From Portulaca oleracea (Eukaryota > Streptophyta > Magnoliopsida > Caryophyllales > Portulacaceae), in NCBI GenBank assembly GCA_029582165.1, contig CM055887.1, positions 12,513,190 through 12,577,189 on the forward strand: a stretch of 64,000 bases of DNA, in the 5' to 3' direction. Shown here in pieces: positions 22,373-34,494 of this stretch. The notes below the pieces were generated by a model. That model saw only the letters and a program-made list of their open reading frames with translations, did not search any database and was not told the origin of the DNA. Numbering within the stretch: the stretch's first letter is position 1; each line of letters opens with the position of its first letter. The position numbers were made by a program, and so were the translations under genes.

Positions 22373-23041
22373 CCAAACTTGATTTTCAAAAGACTATGAC
22401 TCAATCAAATAAGATGCACTGGAGAGAATTATGGAGCATATGCGATTCAGAGAAAAATGGTTAAAGTGGATGAGGAGGTCTGTGAGGACAACAAGCATAT
22501 CATTGATCATTAATGAAGCCCCACGAAACCTTTTAAGAGGAAACGGGGCTTAAGACAACGAGATTCGCTTTCTCCTTTTTATTTGTACTAGTAAGGGAAG
22601 TATTTAACTCAATGATGCAAAGAGCAGTTGCACAAAACCACATAGAAGGGATCTTGGTGACAAGCAAGAAAGTGAGAATATAACGCACTCACAGTTCACA
22701 AATACCACTTTGATATTTGCATAGGCTGACAAGGAATTATTGATAACCATCAAGAGCATATTGTATATATTTGAAGAGTTTACAGGAATGACTGAAAATT
22801 TTGCTAAATCAAATATGATTGTTTTTGGCCGAGACAAGCTACACAACTAACAAATGGTGAGAATATTGAAATGCAGTATTTCTGAACTGTTGATTACACA
22901 CTTTGGTTTTCCCTTAGGAACAAGCATGAGGAACAAATAAGCATGGAAGGATACTATTTAGAAGATGCTAACAAAGTTAAAAAGTTGGAAAACGAGCTAC
23001 TAACCCAAGGCAGACAAGTTGGTTCTAATCGAAATAGTAAC

Positions 23042-23893
23042 TAATTTTTTGAATCTGTGGTTTTCAATCTTGATTTTTGGACCCTAAAGTTTGTAGGTTG
23101 TATAAAAAATGACCTTTAAGTTTATAGGCTGAAAAGGCCCGTGTCCCATTCTTTTTTTCTTCCTCATGTTTAAATTTTTCTCACAACTAGCGCCAAACTT
23201 CAAGACTAATGTTAAAACTGATATTAAAGGTATAGTACACCTCTCTTATTCATGTCAAAACTCCTTAGACCCCTAAGTACCATTCGGAGTAGCCCAAAAT
23301 GTACTTTAAGTCCAAGGGTCAAATACAGATCAATTACTAAGGCATTGATAGGTAAGATGACCATTACAAGTGCATTATAGCTTGAACATCAGTTTTAACT
23401 GTAGTCTTGAAGTTTGGTGTCAATCGGTATTTAATAAGTTTTAACAATTAGGCCATGTTTGGTAAAATTAGCTTGTGAGAGACCATAAAATATTTAATAA
23501 GTGATAGATAAGATGGAATGAAGTGAGCAAGGTAAAAACTAATATTGAAATTATAATACATTTTGTAAAGGTCATCTTACCTATCAATCCATTGATAATT
23601 GATCCGTATTTGACCTTTGGACCAAAAATACGTTTTTGGCTACTCCTAAGGATACTTAGGGGTCTAAGTAGCACCGACATGAATAAGAAATGTGTATTAT
23701 AGCTTCAATATTTGTTTTAAAATTAGTCTTGAAGTTTGACGCCAACCAGAAAGAAATTCCAACATGAGATGAAAAAAAAAATAGTACACAGACCTTTTTT
23801 TTTAGCCCACAAACTTTAAGGTCTTTTTTTATTCAGTCCATAAACTTTAGGATCTAAAAAATTAATAATGAAAATCAAAAGTCCAAAAAATTA
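23042..23893. mobile_element. Foldback MITE with long imperfect inverted arms
   Basis: The left arm starts TAATTTTTTG and runs through ATTTTTGGACCCTAAAGTTT, GTCAAACTTCAAGACTAAT-like text and TTGATAGGTAAGATGACC. The right arm contains the reverse complements in reverse order (GGTCATCTTACCTATCAA, GTCTTGAAGTTTGACG, AAACTTTAGGATC) and ends CAAAAAATTA. Arms are about 340 bp each with a spacer of about 170 bp. The motif around AGTCTTGAAGTTTG also occurs a third time near 23,400, giving nested palindromes. Non-coding. The transcript could form a long hairpin. Confidence 0.75.
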
Positions 23894-24049
23894 AATACCC
23901 TAACTATACTTTAGAGTCCAAAGTGTAAAAAATCCAAATAATTGAGTATAAATAAACATCAAGCAATCAAGCATTGCACAGGAAAAAAATAAGGTATGCA
24001 GGGGAAACAACTTTGTATGTAACAAAGGTCTTTCAATGTTTAATTTTCT

Positions 24050-24252
24050 AATTACTCGACGGTCTTTAATGTTTAATTTTGACTAACAATTTTTTACATA
24101 TATTATATTTTTATAATGATTTTTTTCGTTACAAATCTATTAATAATATTTTTATATAACAAAATATTGTATATATAAAAAATTCAATAATTAAGATTTT
24201 CAAAGAGTTATTGATGCGTAAATCTAGTCTATAGATAAAACGAAGAGGGAGT
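24050..24252. mobile_element. Decayed Stowaway-like MITE
   Basis: The interior shares TCTTTAATGT, TATATAATAT-type text, TTTTTTCGTTAC and TTTTATATAACAA with the intact Stowaway at 16,817-17,076. The right end reads ACGAAGAGGGAGT, and reversed this is close to ACTCCCTCTTCGT. The left end is eroded. Boundaries are approximate. Confidence 0.5.
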
Positions 24253-24904
24253 GAGTGTGACGTTCCTTTTTTGCAGAAATTATTTTCGGCTCTTTACTTA
24301 TATTCTTTTTTTTTATGGATCTTTACTTTTTTTTTTTTTTTGAGGAAGATGGATCTTTACTTATATTCTACATGTTGTACTAAATTAATGTGACTAAATA
24401 TAAAATACACATGCAACGCATCATGATATGATGTGAGAAAGGGAAATAAAACTTTTTAATTGGGCTGTGGGGAATATATTTAATTTTGTTGCATCATTTT
24501 CCAGAGAAAAGAAAAGCTTGATTATTTTATATTATAACGTGATCTCTGGCGTCAGAGAAGGACAAAGGCATACGCTCAAATGTTATCCAATGTTATTAAG
24601 ATAAACATATCGTTTAGAAACTGTGCCCTGTTAATGATCTCATACATTGTTTGAAAAAGTCAAGACAATTGGGTGGGTTCCCGCCGTGTCTCAAAAAAAA
24701 AAAAAAAAAAACTCAGATCGTAATAGATTCACTTATAGAATTTTTAGTCCGATCACCTAAAAATATGTAAATTTTTCAAAAATTATAACTTTATTGAATT
24801 TCCCTATCTTCCTAAAAAATTTAGGTGCTTTCTCTAACTGTTTTCTTTAAAAGATGTAGAAAAAAAAGGAGATACTTTAATGGTTTAAATGTCTAATTAT
24901 AGAA

Positions 24905-25175
24905 TAACTGTAATCTCTAAACATCAATGCTTAAATAGTACCTGGAAAGATTCATACCATTATATATATTTATATGCTATGGCATAGAAACCAATTTTTT
25001 TGGGGAACGGAATAGAAATAAAATTGAACAGTCATGTTACACCAACTTTTTATAAAGATCTTACATATATATGAAAGATTATCAAGAGTAGTTCATTTTA
25101 TCGACAAGTTTTATCATTGATGTATTTAAACATAAATTATACAATTCGTTTTCATCAATATTATCCACATATTAT
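24905..25175 (+). repeat. Local direct duplication, copy 1
   Basis: Shares with 25,918-26,185 the ordered blocks CATCAATGCTTAAAT, GATTCATA, ATAGAAAC, GAGTAGTTCATTTTATC and ATCAATATTATCCA. Divergence is substantial. The family is unknown and no coding is seen. Confidence 0.6.
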
Positions 25176-25527
25176 TTTTATTAGAAAAGAAATGTCAACT
25201 TATTACTAAATGTAATTACAAAGCATGACTCATGAAATGCATTCTAAATATGGCAAATTTGAATAATGAATAAGAACAATTGATCACATCCATATACCAC
25301 AACCTTGATGTCCAATGCCATGATTTTCTTTTACAAGCACATTTTCAAATTAAATATATTAACTGGAGGACACTAAACCCTATTGCTTTTATATACAAAA
25401 TTTTACTTCTTATTTAAAATTTTTGCTATATCTTTTTTTATTTATGTGCCTAATTTTATAGAAATAGTACGGAGTATATCAAGTTTTACTATTTAAGTAT
25501 AGTATATGTGCATATACATAAATAAAA

Positions 25528-25871
25528 GGGTTTTTGCCCCGCAAATAATATGTACTGAGGGGCTTGTGATTGACAATAATTCAAAGTGACTTTTCGGTCA
25601 TTGGCAGTCTGTATTTTTTCACTATTTTCTCAGAGCAATCCATAATCAATTTCCGACACCGGAAAGCTGACGTAGCAACCAGAAAGTAGGTTAATTCATA
25701 CTTCAAAAATGAAATTTCCGGTGGCCACGTCAGCTTTTCGGTGCCGAAAATTGATTATGGATTGATATGAGAAAATAATGAAAACGTGCAGATTGCCAAT
25801 GGCCAAAAAGTCGCTTTGGATTATTTCCAGTCACAAGCCCCTCAGTATAGATTATTTGTGGCCAAAAACCC
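25528..25871. mobile_element. Mutator-like MITE, 344 bp, with perfect 9-bp target duplication
   Basis: TAAATAAAA flanks both sides exactly (25,519-25,527 and 25,872-25,880). The ends are GGGTTTTTG and CAAAAACCC. Nearly the whole element is an inverted repeat: GAGGGGCTTGTGA pairs with TCACAAGCCCCTC, CCATAATCAATTT with AAATTGATTATGG-like text, and AAAGCTGACGT with ACGTCAGCTTTT. A 9-bp target duplication and near-complete palindromy fit a Mutator-derived MITE. Non-coding. Confidence 0.85.
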
Positions 25872-25917
25872 TAAATAAAAAGTTAGTTATAGGATCACAA
25901 TAATTTCAAATACATGT

Positions 25918-26185
25918 CATCAATGCTTAAATTTCTCCACAAGCTGAACCAAAATGCATGGAACGATTCATAACATCATATGTGTGCATGCTAAGCAATA
26001 GAAACAAAACTGAGCAGTTATTCACTAGTTTTCATTAAGGGTCCTGCATATAATTGAAGGATTTCATGAGTAGTTCATTTTATCAACAAGTTTCCTCTAT
26101 TTTTGATGTACTTAAGCATAAATTATCCAAATATTTTGTTATCAATATTATCCAAATTCTTTTTTTATCAATATTATCCAAATAC
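25918..26185 (+). repeat. Local direct duplication, copy 2
   Basis: Partner of 24,905-25,175. The Mutator-like MITE sits between the two copies. Confidence 0.6.
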
Positions 26186-27865
26186 TATTAATAGCAGAAC
26201 TGTCTTAAAATTACTCTTAAACTGTTATTATCGAGTTAATATAGTTTAATCAAATTACGTAAAATACAATTATGCATAAGAAACAACGAAATGGTTGCAT
26301 TAAACAAATCAAACCATCAATAATCATCCACATTCACCGTGTTGCAGAAAAACGTATGGCCACATGCATTTGTTCAAGAAAAATTATATGAAACAATCAA
26401 AACTCCAAACAGAACAACGGCACATGATCATTCAAGAGAAGAAGAATCCCTCAACAACCACGCAAAAAAAAAAAAAAAAAACCCTCACAACAAGTTCATT
26501 AAATACTTTTGCATATTTTTTGGGATTTAGCTAATTATAACCGTTGCAGAAATCCAAAAAGAAAAAAGAAAAGGGCAGTCATTTGAACATCAAGAGTACA
26601 TCAAGTTGGTCCATGATAAAATTATTCTTTGAAGATCAAATTCCTTGTTTGGATCTGTGACCCCTCTCTCTAGGGATGTGCAAAGTAGTGTTTATAAAAA
26701 TTTAGTTTTTTTGACCAAACAATTTTATAATTAGTTTAATTAAAAGTCCTTAATCAGCCCTATTTGAGGCTAATTATTTTATTAGTACGCCCTAATCCTC
26801 TTGGCTTTTTTAAAATGAAAAAAATACTTGCGTGAAGCAATGTGATGATAATATTCTTTTTTCGATGCATAATGTCATTATATGACGAGGGTGATGAGAT
26901 AGGGAAGCTAAATATCTCTTGCGAATTATCTCTATTATATTTTCTTTTCAACTTTGATTAGTGACCATACTAATTTTTTTATTAACTATTAAAAGGAAGA
27001 GTTAGCTTTTAACCATAAAATGTTGCAATTTATTAATTACAACTCTTGTAGCTTTGCTTCAAATATTGTTATTGTTCACTTATAAATATTAGATTGTCCA
27101 CTTTTAATAATGTGTTTGTTCAATGCATATAACCTAAACCATAAACTCCACATGAACATAACATATATTGATAAAATGTCCCTTGTCTAATTACCTTTCA
27201 TCATCCTTAATGTTGCATAAGAGCTTTATTAGAATATACTAGTATCAATTAAATATAGACTCCTTAATTACTCTTTGTAATAACTTATGAAATATTGGTT
27301 TTATATTTACTAAAGAAATAATTTAAAATATATATGAGTTCCTTTTATCTAAATAAAACTCATTCAATTTTATACTGTATCTATTCCAATGTGTGTCAAA
27401 GTATAACTTTACATATGACATTAAATATTTTTGAGCTTATCTCATTGTCAATCACTTTTAGCTTGCTAAGATCTAAAGAAAGAAAGCTAATGTGTAATAA
27501 AAGGGAAACTTCCTCAAGGTTTCATAGTTATTATCCTCAATCACCATCTCGAAACTAGCTCCTATCCTATACGAGTAGCTTATTAGCATCTGCCATTTCG
27601 TTATTAATGATCCAATTTTTTAAATGGTGCAATTTGTGAGTCTCAATGATTGATATAAAAAAATATGATTAATACATGCAATTTGCAAGTACCTTGAATA
27701 TGGGACAGTGTGTTTATACTATAGTTTCCCCCCTGATGAAACGACATGACACTTGCTGATCCCGATGCTAACAACAATTGGAATGTACAATTTGCAAGTT
27801 TTTGTGTGTTGCACTTGAGTTCCATCCATTAAGGTGGTCGGACCACCAAATTAGATCGGTTTGGG
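26186..27865. other. AT-rich DNA without recognisable genes
   Basis: Contains an A-run near 26,465 and short frames without family resemblance. No RNA gene or defined repeat was seen. Confidence 0.4.
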
Positions 27866-27929
27866 CATGCGCGTGTGTGAGATGCATTGCATCGATCGTA
27901 AGGGACCCAAAACTCTTAAATTTATGTAT

Positions 27930-28518
27930 CTACTTCTAAGTTCATGTGACATGTTCTTTCTTTATGAACTCAAGTTACTTTTACTCATGTATGAGTTTAT
28001 GTTCATGTCATTTCAAGTTAATGTTTTATCTCCCCTTTCCCGTTTTCAAAATGAATTTAAATGCCGGCACTAAAACCGTTTTCGAACGGTTTGACGTGTT
28101 GGAGGTTTACGTACTGAGTGTTTCCCCACTCACTTTTGTGATGTTTTATGGTTTTGTTTTTAGGAGGCTCGAGCTCCCAAGGAAAGGACAAGTCGGTTCC
28201 AAAGTAATTCAGGGCTGTCAAGGTAGTTCTATAAGGAAATCATCGGTTAGCAAGGGCGAGCAGGGATTTAGGACGACGTTTAGTTGTTAAGCTATGTTTA
28301 AGTTTATGTAGGTTATCCAAAGGTTGTATAAGTTTTATTTATGAAGGTTTTTAAGCTAGTAAGTTATCTTGTGGTTTTGGAAGTTTCTTTAGTGTTGTTG
28401 CCTTGTCTCTTTTGGGAGACGGCGGTAATGCCTCGACCTAAGGTGTTCCGCTGCGCTAATCACAGGTTTGGGATTCTAAGTATAGTCTTAATCTTGTGAT
28501 TAAGGTTGGGGCGTTACA
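27930..28518 (+). mobile_element. LTR fragment of a Ty3/gypsy element related to the array LTR
   Basis: The plus strand shows, in order, features of the minus-strand array LTR. These are CTCCCCTTTCCCGTTTTCAA, TTTCCCCACTCAC, GTTTTTAGGAGGCTCGAG, GTTGCCTTGTCTCTTTTGGG followed by GGCGGTAATGCC, then CCGCT and the terminal GGGGCGTTACA (28,508-28,518). GGGGCGTTACA occurs again at 28,544-28,554. The 5' portion is unrecognisable or missing. Relationship is distant. Confidence 0.6.
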
Positions 28519-28554
28519 GTTAATAAACATGGCGAACGGATTTGGGGCGTTACA

Positions 28555-28950
28555 GTAACCGACCAGGTTTACCTCTTAGGCGTGCAACTTTTGTTAGGCT
28601 CGTGTTAACTTTGTGCAACCATTTACATTATCTAGTTTGTTAAGTGTTTATCTACCCATGGATCTATATCTAAAGTCTAAAAGGTTTCCATAGCCCAACA
28701 TGACTCGATATAGTGGACACTCGATGAATAGTTTCTTATTTATGTCATGTGTATATGCTGCACTCATCCTAGGACCATAAAGGCTTAAAAAGTCAGCAAG
28801 CAAACCCAAAAGTGGGTGGCTCAAAACTAAAACAAAGACAAAACTTGTCAACACATATATGTCAAGTTTACTTTAAGAAAGTCCCATATATGTCCATTAA
28901 GAAATACATACATCATGTAGTCTAATGTTGGCGTCAATTCCTAAATCCTT
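28555..28950. other. Unassigned sequence before the gypsy pol relic
   Basis: No convincing coding signal. It may be decayed gypsy internal sequence. Confidence 0.3.
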
Positions 28951-31560
28951 AATTTCTATATAATAGGAACCTCGAATTGCATCTGATCCATGACCATACC
29001 AAGAGATTAATCTGCAATAAGAGTCAAGGACTCTGAGCCACTAAGATCCAAACATCTTGACGAAATTTTGCCATAGGATTAGTGATTTAAAGGGTGTGTG
29101 AATAAGAGAAGAGGCTCAAATGATAGGAGGCCCAACAAGAAAAGAGGTTTGACTAGCAGCAAAGCACCATCGATGTTATCATTGAGGCGAAAGGTTTAAC
29201 AGACATATACATCTGATAACGATGGTGAAGATGAGGACTTGACTGAAAGCTCCAAACCATTATAGAAATTCACTAGGAAACAAAAAAGTGAATTACAAAA
29301 AAGGGGAAGAAGGCCCCAATGAAGAAGATAATTTCGAGGAGAAAGAATACATGATGAACTCTAATGATGAAAAATAACCTCCTAGCGAGATCCCAAGAAA
29401 AGAGATGGGCTTTAGGATGATGAGAAACCAATTAAGAGAGTCCCCAAAAGGATAGGAAGGTCCGATACTGAAGATGAACCAAGACTGTGGGAAATCAATG
29501 ATAAAAGTGCTAAGATAAGAAGCACTAGGGCCCATATTGATGGATTCACAAAAATACTCAATAAGGTCCCAATATTTGGTGACCAATATGTGGACCGTGA
29601 AACTCCAGTCAGACTGGCAACCAAGCTTCCAAATAGGTTCGAAGTTCTTCAGAAAAAGTAATATCCTCGAAGAATCGCACACACCATGTAAAGAATTCTT
29701 ACGTTGGATCTCATTGAGGGGGAAAGTTTCATCCACAACTCCCTACGGTACCTTCAGCTACTTGATTTTGCCATTTAGATTAAAGAGCGCTGATACTACT
29801 GAGCAACGCACCACTGCTATTATACTTCTGGATATAATCCGTAAAGAAGTGGAGCTCTATGTGGATGATGTCTAAAAAGAGGGCAAGGCACATCGTTAGC
29901 CTCAAAAAAAATTTCCTTTGCTTGCACTAATATAATATGAGGCTTTATCCATAAAAATCTATGTTCAATTTCACTTCAAGCAAACGTCTTGGGTATATGG
30001 TCAGCCAGAGAGGAATAAAAGTGGATCTCAAGCCATACAGGAGATATAGCCATCTTGGAATAAGAAGGAGATTCAGGATTTCTTTGGAGGAATCTATTGC
30101 ACAAACAAGTTCACCACCAAACTCAGTATGGTAAGTGAATCCCTTGTCAAGAAACTCAAAAAAGGTGCCAAGATAGAGTGATACTAAACCTATCAAGAGA
30201 CTTTGCCAAGATCAAAAAGTACTTGACTGGCCCCCTAATCCTTATGCTGCCAATGATAGATGGGACTCTCCTCCTATACCTTACAATTACTGACACGACT
30301 ATAGGCGCCATATTAGCATAAAAGTAGACGAGTAGGAAACAACCGTCTATTAGGTAAGAAAGAAATTCTTGAAGTAAGAAGCATGTTATGTTGATACCAA
30401 AAAAATGGTTCTTGCACTAGTATGGTCAATAAAAAGTTGCAACATTACATGCTCGCACACAATCTATGAAATAGCGGAGAAAATTGTGTAAATCACAGCA
30501 TGGAACAACCTATGATCAATAGTTGCATTTCTAGGTGGGTAGTAAAGCTACCAGAATTCATCCTTAAGTACATGCCATAGAAATTCATTAAGGGAATAGT
30601 TATATCAGACTTCTTAGCTGACAATCTGTTAAAAGAACCACCAAGAACTAATTTGGAGTTTCCATATAAAGAAGTTTTCTTCAATGACATACCTTGAGAG
30701 ATAGTTCAATGGTACATCTAATAAAATGGAATATGCAGCAGATATACTCCTAATCTCACCAGAAAGAGCACATCCTCTTTCGATCAAGATAGACTTTAAC
30801 GTAACGAAAAATGCGGCAGAATATGAAGCATCCATCAATCAGCGATGGAGATTCGCATCAAAAGGCTAAGACTGTTTGGGAATTATAGCCTAATCATCAA
30901 TTAGGCCAAGAATACATGGAAAGTGTAAAACGAGTCTTTGATTACCTACCAAACTCATTCGTTGGAGCTAGCCCATTAACTCGAACATGTACTTGCCACA
31001 AGATAACAATGAATTAGCTAATGCCTTGGATAAACTTACATCCATGATTGTTATCCCAGCTGGAATCAAACAAATGTTGATCAACATAAAAACAAGGATC
31101 GAGGCAGATTATATATATACTTAGGCATAAGCGGGACAACTTCTGACGCCTGGTTCTTTGACATCTATATGTGCTTAAGAAAGGGAAAATACCCTTATAA
31201 CATTAAACCCCATCCCTATAGAGTTATGAGACATGTGCTAACACCATATTGCATCATCCAAGATCGTCTACACAAGAAACCTGACACATGCATCAATTTC
31301 CTTGCGTCGAGTCGTAAGATGTTGAGGAACTCATGGCATCTATCCAAGGCAGTGAATGCAAACCAAATATGAATGGTAAAATTCTCATGAAAAGATTTAA
31401 AGGGTAAGATACTATTGGTCAACCATGGAAGTAGATTTCCTAGCATTTGTCTGCAAGTGCCCTACTTGCCCAGAGTACACTGATCTGAAACACCAGATGA
31501 CGTCATACTTGACCCCATAACTTTCCCTTGCCATTTTCTGATTCGGAAACCAACATCCTA
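28951..31560 (+). pseudogene. Decayed Ty3/gypsy (Tat-lineage-like) pol: RT, RNase H and start of integrase
   Basis: Polyprotein order is clear despite stops. The RT core is TTPYGTFSYLILPFRLKSA at about 29,740-29,790, followed by RKEVELYVDD with the catalytic YVDD at 29,858-29,869. RT thumb/connection text follows (LKPYRRYSHLGI-like, TSWVYGQPERN). RNase H-linked text LILMLPMIDGTLLLYL is near 30,235-30,285 and VLALVWSIKKLQHYMLAH near 30,400-30,450. The integrase zinc region is at about 31,395-31,490 (RFKG, STMEVDFLAFVCKCPTCPEY). It then breaks off near 31,560 and resumes at about 36,410. Gag and protease are not recognisable. Nothing here could make protein. Confidence 0.85.
29537..29875 (+). 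pseudogene. Open piece of gypsy reverse transcriptase with YVDD
   Basis: A 112-codon stretch ends in ELYVDDV and a stop. It retains the catalytic Tyr-Val-Asp-Asp and the upstream PYGTFSYLILPF signature of the RT palm. It is a fragment of the larger relic. Confidence 0.8.
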
Positions 31561-34411
31561 TAAAACTTTTCACCTGATAATGGGTTATACTAACATAAAT
31601 TTTGGAGCACTTTGATAGTAGAATTTGGGGATTAATGTGCATAATTTATCTTCTATGCCCTTATTATAATATCTTACTTGATTTCTGGGTGTTTCATTTG
31701 ATTTATGTACATAAATGATTTAAACTCTAAATAATACATATATTCCCTCATTCATCATTGGACAAGCTTTTCGATAATATAATATAAGCTCAATTTAGAG
31801 TTGAGATGAAGGAGTTACGAGTCAGATGGTAGAAAGTGTGCAAAAATTTATAGATGTCCATTTTTTTACTCACCATTTCTTCCACACAGATGATATGACT
31901 TTCTCGGTTAACAATGAAAAGTAGACTCCCAGAGCTCTTCAATGACTCAAGAACCAAGTCAATTAGACGTCGCATAAAGTATATATGGCCAAAGCAAGTT
32001 GACCTAGAAAATTCTAGAGTAGAGACATTCCGTGTTGGATCTGACACGGTTTGTGTTGCCCTCTAGATAGCTTAGTTTTCCTAGAAAATATCAACATCAA
32101 TTGTTTCATGTCCGAAACGGTTTGTGTCCCATTTGTGTCTTGCCCATGTCAGCACTACCTATTCAGATTTGGCCATTTTAACTCATTTTTCGCTATAAGA
32201 GGTGTATTTTCGGTTGTTTCCCTAATAATGCATGACCTTCACTACATACTCTATATCCATATCTACCTTCAGCCACCTCCCTCAATTCAGAACTAATCAA
32301 GAGTTTGAGAGTGATTTGAAGGTTGAAGATTACTCAAGATTGATTCGGTGTTGGAGGAGAAAAAGTTAACAATTGTTGAATTCGCCCATGGGGCTTCTGC
32401 ACATCTTTTGTTGTTGCTTCATTCTCTTGAGTTTTATATGCTTTCTATAGTATATTTATTTGCTTTATTTTTTTTAATCATGAATAGTGAGTTGTTTTCC
32501 TTTTGTTGGGAGAAAACTACGTAGTTGTTGACATATTGAACTTTGTTTGATTGAATACGTTCTGCACCTGATTTAGATGCACTTTTATTCAACCTATAGT
32601 TATGTTTGCCATTACTTTTGATTGGCCGTCAATTGCATGGATTTAGATTGTTTGGTGAAGCATCAACTGGAAAAATTCGAGAAACGAAAAACTTAGGCTG
32701 AACAATTTCTAAAATAAGCTAGAGAAAGAAGTTTTGAATTAGGGATCATTTGATAATTTGACTATTAACTTGATTAAAGTTAAAATATCCATGGAAGTGT
32801 AGACATCGGATTTTATACTGGTTATATTAGATAAAGTTGTACAAATGTAGTCAAACCAATGTAACAAGTTAGAGTGCAAAAGTCAAGCCCAAAAACACAA
32901 AAAGTAACCAAGAAAACCCCCTAAGGTCGCTTGGGCTTTGTAGTGTTTTCAGCTGACCCAACCAATGCCACATCACCAATACGTGTGATAGAACACACCT
33001 AAGGTCGTGCAGCAAGGTGCTATTCCACATCAACAATCCATGTGATGCTATCATCCAACACCATCCCTTAATCCATACAATCCCCTAATCTATTCACTCA
33101 AATCAAATGGATTTGATTGGGGAAGGGGGGATTATGTAATCAAATGGTATGAAATAAGGATCATGCTTTATCCTTCCTTTTGCATACACCTCTCATTCAC
33201 CAATAAATACCTCATCATTCCCTATATCCAAACCAACCAAGAAATTCCCTAACATATTGACTTCGGGAATTTCTCTCTTCTCCCTCCTCCAAGTTCTCTT
33301 CTCGCGTGCTACTAGTTTTAAACAAGGTTTGAGTTATCATGTCCCTTTATTTTTAATAAGGTAATCTACCTTATCGTTACACTCGTACATTTTATAAAAA
33401 GTTAATTCCACTACATGACATTGATATGTCGCAAGTGCACGGGTGTACGTGTAGTAGGTATCAAAGTTGTTCCCACAGAGACTTCTCTCAATTACACACC
33501 AAACTAGCCTCCTATGTAATCGCTAAATCGGTCAGGTTTTGGATTGGATTATTTTAAAACTACTTCTAGTCACTACTAAAGACAAAGAAAGCAACCATTC
33601 ACACAAATAACGGGATAAAATCAATGAAGAAAGACATTGAGGGATAAACCTAAGTCACTCTATGAATTAATCAAGTGGATTGAACATGCATGTCACTAAT
33701 TTGGTACATTTTAGGGTCGATAATCGCATAATTTCTTTCGTAGCGAGCTTTTGGCAATGAAACGAATTGTTTAATAAAATCAATCACCTACTTTCGTAGT
33801 TATTTCAATTTTAGCTAAGTTAAAGATCGAATTATCAATGAATCCTAATTACAAAATGCTCTATATCTTGTTCATTTCATAATCAATTTAATCTTAAGGT
33901 TTCCGATTATCGAATTTCTCCTTTCAATACTTTATTCAATAATCTACTTTTATATTCATGATGGTCAATAAAAAAGAGTCACATACATAATCAAAGGATA
34001 AATAAAATGCATTCAAACTGAAAGCAACTAAGATGGGTTTATCCTCTAAACTAATAAAATTACTCACAACTCATGTTCAAACTGCAAAACATACAAAAAT
34101 CTATACCAGAAAGCATGAAAATCTATAAGAAAGAGAAATAAACTGAGATGGAAACCGATCCTGGCTTGATTGTTGATCCTTAGGGACTTTTGCTCCTCCA
34201 CTTCTATGGAAAACTTGAGAATTGATCTTCAAACCCAACAAATATCTCTCAATTCTTGCACTATTATGAATATGGATGGAATATGGATGATTAGGGAGAT
34301 GAATATGGCTGAGAGGGATGGTATTGAAAGGCATGAATGATGAACTAAACAGTCGAAATCGTCATTATGTAGAAATTAAGACGACTTGAAACGTCGTTTT
34401 GTCATAAACTG

Positions 34412-34494
34412 GGGGCCAACACGGTCCGTGCCTGGTAAACACGGTCCGTGTTGGCCCCAACACAACCCGTGTTGACAAACCACGGGTCGTGTTG
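34412..34494. repeat. Two adjacent hairpin-forming repeats with CACGG/CCGTG
   Basis: GGGGCCAACACGG (34,412-34,424) is perfectly inverted as CCGTGTTGGCCCC (34,446-34,458). CAACACAACCCGTG (34,458-34,471) pairs with CACGGGTCGTGTTG (34,481-34,494) at 13 of 14 positions. Weaker relatives (ACACGGTTTGTGTTG) occur near 32,045 and 32,110 in the same insertion. Confidence 0.75.

Larger units (their letters stand above)
17171..23036 (+). pseudogene. Decayed LINE (ORF1 DUF4283-like, endonuclease, reverse transcriptase)
   Basis: Pieces in shifting frames follow LINE order. An ORF1-like DUF4283 region is at 17,890-18,130 (VWVDIHGVIPHGWKW, ENFQ..YIKPWGKLISL). The endonuclease motif RGDFNEVL is at 19,175-19,198. 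GPMPFRMCEIWL is near 19,460 and AGDKNTTFFHTLV near 19,790. The RT region has EDFSKFVIQLLEEYQWP at 20,965-21,015. It continues with ATEI near 21,220 and KLDFQKAYDS-like text at 22,375-22,400. SLIINEAPRN and LSPFLFVLVREVFNSMM lie near 22,500-22,620. The catalytic FADD is replaced by FTNT at 22,695-22,706. Dozens of stops and frame changes are present. Two insertions interrupt it (20,103-20,917 and about 21,275-22,372). The 3' end is lost at the foldback element at 23,042. It is non-functional. Confidence 0.85.

Noticed and set aside
26339..26530. 63-codon plus-strand frame with lysine run
   Set aside because: Poly-A-encoded lysines, no homology text, AT-rich context.
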